Assembly: GCA_030295235.1 (NCBI GenBank)
Contig: AP026157.1
Location: 1-64,000 of the forward strand
From: Fistulifera solaris
Lineage: Eukaryota; Bacillariophyta; Bacillariophyceae; Naviculales; Stauroneidaceae
Reading direction: 5' to 3'
Length of the DNA: 64,000 nt
The translations under genes were made by a program, and so were the position numbers. This document shows, in pieces, positions 56,981 through 64,000 of the stretch. Under the pieces are notes generated by a model. The model did not search any database. It had not been told where the DNA came from and saw only the letters and a list, made by a program, of their open reading frames with translations. Numbering within the stretch: the stretch's first letter is position 1; the number at the start of each line of letters is the position of its first letter.

Positions 56981-58297
56981 ATGTCGAAAGCCGACGATAT
57001 AACGAATAATTTGACAAACGACAACAATCAAGACGATGAAAAAGACACTTCTGCTTCGTCCAAACGACCCCGATCATCGGAAGACGAAGAAGACGAAGAA
57101 AGCGTATCGATTGATTTAGATTCACTCGATCGAGAATCTCTTATGGCTTTATTGACACAAATTTCGGCATCGCAAAACATTCCTCTTTCCGTCTTGTTGC
57201 AATCGTTGGGGCAGTCTTCCTCCTCGTATTATGACGATAGCGATGAAGAGATCGAATATCCTTTCGGAACAGTACCCACCAATCTACAACAAGTTGCTGC
57301 TTTTATACAAAGCGATCAATGTCAACGCATACTCGTCTTGGCGGGCGCCGGCATGAGTGTGGCGGCCGGCATTCCCGATTATCGCAGTGAGAATGGCTTT
57401 TATGCGACACTACCAGCCCACCGTCTCACGGCGACACCCCAACAACAAGCCGCGATTCAACACGACAAGACGTTCGCATTGGATCAACACTTGTTTTTGG
57501 AGAATCCATTGCCGTGTTTGGAATTGAAACGTGATTTTATTTTGGGAGTGGCGGAACGGCGGTGGAAACCGACTTTGGCGCATCGGTTTTGTGCTTTGTT
57601 AGCAAAACATTCCCAGAAATTGGTGCGATGGTATACGCAGAACATTGATGGGTTGGAAGATTTGGCAACGTTAAGGGACAAAGTGGTGCATGTGCACGGA
57701 ACCATGTCGCAAGCGGATTGTGCGCATTGTCGGGCAATGCAAGACACGGAAGCCTTTCATCAACACGTGAAAACGCACATTCAAGATGTCACCGGGCAAG
57801 ATGTAACGGCGCCAACAACATCCCAGCCGATGCTTTGCAGTCAGTGTCACCAACCGGGTGTCAAACCCGCCATTGTCTTGTTTCGGAGTAGTTTGCCCAA
57901 AGTCTTTTTTGAAACATTGCCGCAAGACCTACAAGACATTGATTTGTTGTTGATTTTGGGGACTTCGTTAAGAGTGGCGCCCGCCAATTCCATTGTATGG
58001 CGGGTTCCTTCCTCGTGTTTGCGGGTCGTCATCAATCGGGAACCTGTTGGACAACATTTGGGGATTCGACATTCAAACAGCAAACGCGATTTTCATGCGG
58101 CCGGGGATTGTGAGTCCGTGGTATTGGAGTTGATGGAACATTTGGGATGGTTGTCCTTATTGGAAGAGTGTGTCGATGATTTGCCGCCCAGTAGTGCACA
58201 ATTGTTGCGTCACAAGTTAGCGGAAAAGAAGAAAGAAGCGCAGGAGAGTGACAAGGAAGTTAGCACGGAGAGTGACAAGGCAGTTGACAAAGTGTAG
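56981..58297 (+). CDS. Sirtuin (Sir2-family NAD-dependent deacylase)
   Basis: This intact, intronless 438-residue sirtuin removes acyl groups from lysines using NAD. The N-terminal ~95 residues are acidic and low-complexity, with a basic KRPRSS patch that could act as a nuclear signal. The catalytic core begins at VLAGAGMSVAAGIPDYRS, followed by TQNIDGLE, the active-site His in VHVHGT, a zinc site (CAHC ... CSQC) with a long insert between the pairs, KPAIVLFRSSLP, and LILGTSLRVAPAN. DYR replaces the usual DFR, a mild change. The C-terminal ~60 residues are charged and Lys/Glu-rich. Class resembles SIRT1/2/3-type enzymes, but substrates cannot be told from sequence. Confidence 0.92.
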   Translation: MSKADDITNNLTNDNNQDDEKDTSASSKRPRSSEDEEDEESVSIDLDSLDRESLMALLTQISASQNIPLSVLLQSLGQSSSSYYDDSDEEIEYPFGTVPTNLQQVAAFIQSDQCQRILVLAGAGMSVAAGIPDYRSENGFYATLPAHRLTATPQQQAAIQHDKTFALDQHLFLENPLPCLELKRDFILGVAERRWKPTLAHRFCALLAKHSQKLVRWYTQNIDGLEDLATLRDKVVHVHGTMSQADCAHCRAMQDTEAFHQHVKTHIQDVTGQDVTAPTTSQPMLCSQCHQPGVKPAIVLFRSSLPKVFFETLPQDLQDIDLLLILGTSLRVAPANSIVWRVPSSCLRVVINREPVGQHLGIRHSNSKRDFHAAGDCESVVLELMEHLGWLSLLEECVDDLPPSSAQLLRHKLAEKKKEAQESDKEVSTESDKAVDKV

Positions 58298-58761
58298 GAT
58301 CCATCGTCATGATTGTATGAGTCTTCAAGTCGTCAAAATCCAAAGCGTTTCAAGTTAGAAACGTCATTTGGGTCTATAGTCTAGTGCACATGTTCCAGCC
58401 TGGTCGACACTTGGACGATGTCAGGTTGACTACGATTGGGCAAACCTGATGGTGTACCGCTTGCCACGCCAGGCTTTGTCTGCATGCTTTACGTGGCACG
58501 GACTTCAGTATGCGGATGCTTTTACCTTTTAGAAAGCACGGATCAAGAAAATATCGATGGCTTCACCGTGTAGTGATAAAGAATGATGTTCGACGAAGCG
58601 CTCCGCAAAGCTATAGCTACATTGGTGCGCTTGATGAAATTTTTTATAAGGCGGGAAATCTTATTCTCTTATTTCGTACCGATTGTATGCCATCAATGCT
58701 TCTTATACAATTAAATCTCTGCGTTCCGCGCCGTCCGAAGATGAATAATAGGAGTACAAGT
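58298..58761. other. Convergent 3' region, no gene
   Basis: Sequence between the sirtuin and the convergent minus-strand gene. Contains GTGGCACG/TTGCCACGCC words at 58460-58500. No gene supported. Confidence 0.45.
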
Positions 58762-59926
58762 TCAACTGTCCTCCCGGAGTGTTTCAAGTACCCTCTCTCC
58801 GTATGTTTCAATCATAGATTCGTCCATGACTCCCTTGAGCTGACGCAACTCGTCCATTGTTTTCGGATTCACGTGTGCCAAAATATTCATGGCCGTTCGA
58901 TCGCATATATCTTCCCAATTACATCTTCGGAAATTCCCCAATAGATCACCTTGGCATACAAATGATTGTCTCGCGCATCCACACGATATGATTCTTCTTC
59001 GTCGCCAACATCGTCGTCACTGGAGTCACTATCATTCGTACGGTCATTGTACTCCAATCGGGGTCGATTCAACGACTGTTTCACACTCGTTCGACCAAAA
59101 TGCAATTCTTTGTGCAGGACATCTTCGTGAGACAGCGGCGCACGCTTCCAATCGGGATATTTCGCCACCAAAAATCAAGCATTGTCTTCTTCCGTCAAGT
59201 ACACGGGATCTTGGAAAAAGCCATTGCGCAAATACGCATCCGCATTTTTTCGCAACCGATGCGGGCACGGTTTTTGGTTCTCAAAGTTGGGTGTTCGTTG
59301 CTTCCAGTTCATAGAGGTCAAAAATCGTACAAGAGACAATAGGCCGAAGTAATGGGATGTTCTTGTTTGATCTCGGGATGATTGAGTAGTTGGTGAATGG
59401 CGATGGTTTCAATGTCTTCTCGGTCCGCGTAAAATGCGGCATCCACAATCGATAATTGTGAAATCACGAGAAACGAAGGTCCGTACGCATCGTATAATGC
59501 CAACGCAGGCAATTGCGTCCGACCTCCTTCGTCAAACAGGACGGCCGTTAACCATTGCATTTCTCCGCTGTGTGCATCCATGTACTCGGAAAAATAACCG
59601 TTGCGAATGCGACTGCGATCGATGATTTCGGCTCGAATGAATCCGATGGGCTTATTTTCTTGTTGCGTGTCATCATTCGGTTGTTGCGGAACAAACATAA
59701 TGTGAAAATAGAAGAATTGAAAGCATTCTAATTCGTCGGAGACATCGGAATTGTCGTCATCGTCATCGATCGAGTCGTTATAAGATGATTCTTCATCATC
59801 GTTTTGTTTCGCCTTCTTGGTGGCTGGCTCTTCTCTTTCTTTCGACCGGCTTTCCTCATCCCATCGACGCCGACTGCTTTCTTCGAGATAGATGCTTCCT
59901 TCTCTATGACCTTTGAAGCTCACCAT
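58762..59926 (-). CDS. Uncharacterised protein with GNAT-like region and HRDC-like C-terminus
   Basis: Assembled across frame breaks this is about 385 residues. MVSFKGHREGSIYLEE opens a charged, acidic N-terminal region with a KKAKQ patch. The middle (IGFIRAEIIDRSRIRNGYF, LSIVDAAFYADRED, YLRNGFFQDPVYL) is reminiscent of GNAT acyltransferases, weakly. After an acidic linker the C-terminus (AMNILAHVNPKTMDELRQLK, then a GVMDESMIETYGERVLETL helix) fits an HRDC helical domain of RecQ-type proteins. Breaks: a missing T at 59320-59324, an in-frame TGA at 59175-59177 within DNA-FLVAKYPDW, and a shift near 58905. The stop is at 58762. Function unknown; nucleic-acid binding is plausible. Confidence 0.5.
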
Positions 59927-60199
59927 GTTGATTAAAATTAGGAAGCGAACTATAATACTTCTTGTCTTTCCTATCATTCATTTGAAGGAGAATGCGAACG
60001 AGACGCGACGAAACCGCGAAAATGCAACGATTGTGGCAGGCGCCCGTGAGAGGCGGAAAAGTTAAGGTTAAGGGAACCATTACAGTACCGGGGGTACCTG
60101 GTAACCCCTTATCCCGGAGTAGACTCTAGGTCTCTACTCTCTACTAGGTCTAGATTTCTACTCCGTGTTATTGATGAAACAAAATTGGAATTATCGGTG
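59927..60199. other. Intergenic, no gene
   Basis: Short flank with CTCTAGGTCTCTACTCTCTACTAGG-type near-palindromes and the recurring AGAGGCGGAAAAGT word at 60050-60063. Confidence 0.45.
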
Positions 60200-60758
60200 T
60201 CTAGCGACATAAGGATAACAGAGATTCTGTATAGATTAGAAAATGCTTGCGGTCAAACAAAGATTCTATGGTCGTTCCAGAAATTCTGGAGTCAGTAATT
60301 TGGGTCATACGAAAGTCTGTGGTCGTTCCAGAAATTCTGGAATCTATACTTTATTAAAACAAACAGAGATTCTGTGGTCGTTCCAGAAATTCTGAACCCA
60401 TTGGTTTGCGTCAATAAGCGATTTTGTGCCAGTTCCAAAAATTCTGGAATTGTTGTGTTCTGTGATAGTTCCAGAAATTCTGGAATCGAAGCTTTGGATC
60501 AACCAGAGATTGTGTGGTCGTTCCAGAAACTCTGGAAAGTGTGTTTTGGAACCAACAGAGATTCTGGGGTCGTTCGGAAATTCTGGACCCGTTGTTTTGG
60601 GTTCAAACATAGATTCTGTGGTCGTTCAAGAAATTCTGGAAAAGTTGTTTTGGGTCAAACAGAGATTCTGTGGTCGTTCCAGAAATTCTAGAATCTATAT
60701 TTTGGATCCAACAGATATTCTGTGGTCGTTCCAGAAATTCTGACGGAAAGCCCTGATC
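60200..60758. repeat. Array of CCAGAAATTCTGG palindromes (locus 4)
   Basis: At least ten units of ~45-60 bp, each AACAGAGATTCTGTGGTCG followed by TTCCAGAAATTCTGGAA or a close variant. This is the most regular copy of the family; neighbouring units are nearly identical. It directly abuts the 3' end of the RNI-like gene fragment at 60759-61130, as locus 1 abuts the 3' side of the related gene at 5000. Confidence 0.88.
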
Positions 60759-61130
60759 TTAAAAAAAATTGAAACATGCACAGAATCTCTGTGCCATTTT
60801 CAACGTGTGAAGCGCTGGGTGTTCTTTCAGGCCGTCAAAAAGTTCCGCGAAATTTCGTCTCTTCCACTTGAGCGAACTGCGAACAGTCGTCGTTATATCC
60901 AGTACTTGCAGGTTAATATTGGCTAGCGCTGTGCGTATAAGCTCGCGAGAAACAGCAGTGGGTATGTGAATACCACTTTTCGACGAGTGAAACTTGATTT
61001 TCAGCTCGACAAGATGCCCTAACTCGGCTAATCGTCGGAATAGAGAAACTACGGGCTCACTCGGAAAGCGGGTGCGACTTAATTCAAAGCTCATCTCGTA
61101 GCAACGTACATGTCGGCAATTCTCCTCCAT
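60759..61130 (-). pseudogene. Fragment of the RNI/LRR-like family
   Basis: About 123 codons match the middle of the 62900-64000 paralogue: SEPVVSLFRRLAELGHLVEL (AEPVIAFLRRLADLRHLREL there), ELIRTALANINLQVLDI, and LFDGLKEHPALHTLKM. Upstream and downstream parts of the family are missing, and its 3' end runs into the palindrome array. It is a truncated relic. Confidence 0.7.
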
Positions 61131-62395
61131 TCTTCCACTTCGTCACATGCTCCGGCTCAAGATAGCCAGACGGAAGCATTCCTAGTAGCGCGCTTGGACC
61201 TTTTGTTGCATAACCCATTGTTTCCAGTTAAAAGGCAAAGTGGAGAAGAAGAGAGACGACGATCGTTGGCTATGGCGCCTTTGAGAGGCGGAAAAGTGAT
61301 CGCGTCTTATTGGTATTCTTTTATAGAAAAATGAGGTCATCAAATCTATCCTTGAAATTTCAGTATGAAACGGAATGTTGGCTTACCCAGCCCAGACTGG
61401 ATTGTACAGTAGTCATGAATCATGAACCGAACAACAAAGGGTTTCGTTTTGCGTCTCTAGCATCCGTCCATTGTCATCCAACTGAGCATAAAATAATAAT
61501 AACGGTTAAGTAAAGTCGCAACAATGATGATTCTGAACTAATTGCTTAGAGTTTCTTTTATTTTCACGTCAAAATAATCCGAGGATCGACACCTTGAATT
61601 TTCACTATGAAGCGGAGTGTTGGTTTACGCCAGCCAAGACTGGATTGTACAGTAGTCATGAATCATGAACCGAACAACAAAGGGTTCCGTTTTGCGTCTC
61701 TCGCATCCGTCCATTGTCATTCATCTGAGCATAAAATATTAATAACGGGTATATAGAGTTGCAACAATGATGATTCTGAACTAATTGCTTAGAGTTTCTT
61801 TTATTTTCACGTCAAAATAATCCGAGGATCGACACCTTGAATTTTCACTATGAAGCGGAGTGTTGGTTTACGCCAGCCAAGACTGGATTGTACAGTAGTC
61901 ATGAATCAGACCCCCCTTCATCAAAACGAACGTTTACTTTTCGGACAAAGAAAAAATAACGGGACTTTGTTGCGAGCAAAAATGGACGCGAGACCGGCGC
62001 GGCGGAGCGACGTACACACGTTATTTGGTGACATATCCCTCGTGACTATAACCTGAGGCTCAATCCCACGAGCTACATTCCGCCGTAATATTTCTTCCTG
62101 CATGAATTGTACCTAGACGAAAAGAACTAGCTAAAACTGGGTTCTTGAATTGCGGAGAGTTTGCTCTCCGGAAGAGCAGTAGTCCTTCCATGAAAACAGA
62201 TCGTCCCATCAAAGTAGAAAAAGCAAGGCGCTAAAGGTATTTGTTTGTGTCTAAGAGTAATTTGGTTCCTAAAAATAAACCTCGACTTTCGTCTTTCAAA
62301 AAGTCACTCGATGACACCTTTCGTCTGCGTTTCTGACTTCGGTTAATTGGTGACGTCGTGGGATCGTCCCCCACTTCGCAAAAGCCTTCCAGTTG
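61131..62395. other. Repeat-rich intergenic region
   Basis: Contains the inverted satellite array (61340-61915, listed separately), a GGCGCCTTTGAGAGGCGG word at 61275-61292 and otherwise no gene. ORFs of about 60-70 codons are repeat-derived. Confidence 0.55.
61340..61915. repeat. Satellite array B: three ~243-bp units, inverted relative to array A
   Basis: GACTGGATTGTACAGTAGTCATGA starts at 61395, 61638 and 61881 (period 243). This is the reverse complement of the word that defines array A at 39.8-40.4 kb. Units also share the motif TGAAnCGGAnTGTTGG, CAATGATGATTCTGAACTAATTG and TCACGTCAAAATAATCCGAGG. Sequence drift from array A is clear, so the two loci are not recent copies. Confidence 0.88.
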
Positions 62396-62830
62396 AACTG
62401 CCTACAAGAGTGCCGTGCGCTGAAAGTCGTACGAAGCGCTGTTTAATAAGGTAGATGATACCAAGCATGATCGCTACCATTGCGTTGCTACCACCAAACC
62501 CTCAGAACCTTGATAGAAGCGGTTGAGCGCCTACAACTGATCAATAAATAGCCCATCCATGTAAATATCACCTCTCTCATTCATCACAGTGACTTTTCGG
62601 TTTTTAGATAGCAACTTCCGAAGAAGGGTAAAGGAAGGACCACCGAACACGTAGTGTTCGTCGTCAACACTGATATTTAACGTACGAAGGAATTTGTGAT
62701 CTTCAATGCCCTCAAAAAGCATCCAGCAGTGCATGGTCCATCGAAAATTGTCAGGGTCTGTTACCAAATCAAGGACCTGCAGATTTCTATCGGCGAGTGC
62801 GGTGCTCACAAGCTCATTTTACGTCGGATA
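62396..62830 (-). pseudogene. Degenerate copy of the RNI/LRR-like family
   Basis: Reading the minus strand gives STALADRNLQVLDL, LFEGIEDHKFLRTL, LRKLLSKNRKVTVMNERGD, then a TAG stop at the place where the intact gene has HYSLNRF. Family sequence continues past it (ALNRFYQGSEGLV, then SYDFQRTALL and another stop). It corresponds to the C-terminal half of the neighbouring gene at 62900-64000, in tandem with it. Confidence 0.75.
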
Positions 62831-62899
62831 TTTGCCGTATCTCGCATGTATGTCGTATGTCGTTCTATCTTGTACTTTGCTCAATTCACGAAAATATCT

Positions 62900-64000
62900 T
62901 TAACCCAATGAACGCGTTCGCTTTCGACCTTGTCTCGACGGTTTAAGAGCGTAAGCCCCCAAATCAACATCTGCATCGACAAGCGAATATTGAACGGATT
63001 CACACAGTAAATCGAGGTGATCGGATAACAGCAGAGCGGAGCGCTGCAGATCGTTTCGTGAGTTCTTCAGTAAAGCAGTCGCCACCAACGACAATCGCTC
63101 CGAGGGTGGCTCTGCAACAAGCCCCACCGAGCCCCGATAAAATCGATTAAGGGAATAATGTGCATTGATCATCAATCCATTGGTAAAAATTTGATCGTCG
63201 AAATTCATCACTACGACATTTCGGTTGTGACTTAGGAGCTGCCGAAGACGATCAAAGTTAGGACCGAACGCTAATTCTTTATCCTTCACGTCGAGTTTTA
63301 CTATGCGAAGACCCTTGTGATCTCGTAAGCCTGTCAAGAGTGTCGATATGTGCCAGTCCCAATCTAGACGCCCTTCATCCACACACAAATCCAAAACTTC
63401 TAAGCTTTCATTGGCAAGAACGACGCGGATAAGTTCTTCCACGATTCTTTTAGATAAGTCGACGGTTTCCCAAGTTTTGAAACTGATATGCAACTCTCTC
63501 AAATGCCTCAAATCAGCGAGACGTCGGAGAAACGCGATCACTGGCTCAGCTGCAAATAACTTCGTGTCATGCTGGGCGGGATCAATAATCATTATAAAAA
63601 GCTTTTCGGCTTTAATGTCAATGTCACCAGTTAGAGCAGTATCCAGTGAAGCTGCGCTAAGACAAAAGTCAAGGGAATTTGTTTTAGCAGCCAAAAACTG
63701 ACGAGTAATATCATCTGAGGCTTCCCTGAGAGGTATCTCTAAATGTTCGATGGCGTCAATTTGAAAGAGTCGTTGCAAATTGTTTTCATTGAGAGCATTT
63801 GTAAAGGGAAAATTGAGCGAGCCGAACGATGATTGCCGAGTTTCGAGCACACTCACAAAAGCAGTTCCCTGGTCTGAAAACGTACAATCCTGTAAAACGA
63901 TCGAAGTAGCACGAGGACGAGCGGCTATCACAGCCGACTGCTCGGCACTCAGCGCAATGTCTTGAAAATCGATCGTCGAGGACGATGAACACGCCTCGAA
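62900..64000 (-). CDS. RNI/LRR-like family protein, 5' part outside window
   Basis: About 365 codons are open from the window edge to the stop at 62900. The N-terminal part is cut off by the window, so no start is assigned. Motifs shared with the 5000-6629 gene: LSAEQS, DQGTAFVSVLETRQ, NNLQRLFQID, leucine-rich RNI-like units (EPVIAFLRRLADLRHLREL), RNVVVMN, YSLNRFYRGSVGL and DLQRSALLLSDHLDLLC, and a basic C-terminal tail (RQGRKRTRSLG). The frame is intact over its visible length. It may be the functional source of the adjacent broken copies. No specific function can be named; a protein-interaction role is inferred from the repeat type. Confidence 0.6.
   Translation of the reverse strand, partial: FEACSSSSTIDFQDIALSAEQSAVIAARPRATSIVLQDCTFSDQGTAFVSVLETRQSSFGSLNFPFTNALNENNLQRLFQIDAIEHLEIPLREASDDITRQFLAAKTNSLDFCLSAASLDTALTGDIDIKAEKLFIMIIDPAQHDTKLFAAEPVIAFLRRLADLRHLRELHISFKTWETVDLSKRIVEELIRVVLANESLEVLDLCVDEGRLDWDWHISTLLTGLRDHKGLRIVKLDVKDKELAFGPNFDRLRQLLSHNRNVVVMNFDDQIFTNGLMINAHYSLNRFYRGSVGLVAEPPSERLSLVATALLKNSRNDLQRSALLLSDHLDLLCESVQYSLVDADVDLGAYALKPSRQGRKRTRSLG

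Noticed and set aside
60200-60758. Palindrome array as canonical heat-shock elements
   Set aside because: TTCnnGAA pairs are present, but the two central half-sites are separated by one base rather than two, so the array does not match the standard nGAAn phasing. It remains a weak idea only.
60200-60758. CRISPR array
   Set aside because: Repeats are palindromic minisatellite units of variable length with non-unique spacers in a eukaryotic nuclear chromosome; no cas genes.

Overview
The window is the left end of a eukaryotic chromosome, most likely from a pennate diatom. It opens with about 420 bp of CCCTAA-type telomere repeat. Genes carry short GT-AG introns, mostly 60-150 bp. Two nuclear genes encode extrinsic photosystem II subunits (PsbO and the PsbQ-like subunit) with the bipartite plastid-targeting leader of secondary red plastids. 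A DUF6824-like protein, a domain family expanded in diatoms, points the same way. Species cannot be fixed from the sequence alone.

Layout. 1-23.5 kb: telomere, then genes largely for secreted or surface proteins: a 5'-nucleotidase with a GPI-like tail, two tandem paralogues resembling periplasmic metal/siderophore-binding proteins, and two type I membrane proteins sharing one C-terminal module. Between them lie 6-phosphogluconolactonase, a repeat-rich-family (RNI/LRR-like) gene and a P5B-type ATPase with an unusual Cys-rich lumenal domain. A 554-bp perfect tetranucleotide array and a GC-rich hairpin element sit at 16.2-17.0 kb. 23.8-34.8 kb: acetyl-CoA acetyltransferase, an uncharacterised Ser/Arg-rich ORF, an AIFM2-like FAD oxidoreductase, the DUF6824-like protein and a vWA protein. 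35.7-45.3 kb: copine, a membrane-anchored SGNH-type protein, an SLC34-type Na/phosphate cotransporter, an INSIG-like protein and mitochondrial bL32. 46.1-51.8 kb: a giant surface protein of five LRR modules. 51.9-58.3 kb: PsbQ', a V-ATPase accessory-like protein, PsbO and a sirtuin. 58.8-64 kb: a GNAT/HRDC-like gene, then a repeat-rich zone with fragments and a partial copy of the same RNI-like family seen at 5-6.6 kb.

Two themes run through the window. First, families of dispersed repeats: an imperfect CCAGAAATTCTGG palindrome in arrays at four places, and a ~243-bp satellite in inverted arrays at 40 kb and 61.5 kb. Second, more than twenty apparent single-base (once two-base) frameshifts interrupt well-conserved genes, including PsbO. 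Many fall in homopolymers and both flanking frames remain clearly protein-coding, so most are probably residual assembly errors rather than true pseudogenes. Coordinates for these genes span all pieces; the breaks are noted in each entry.
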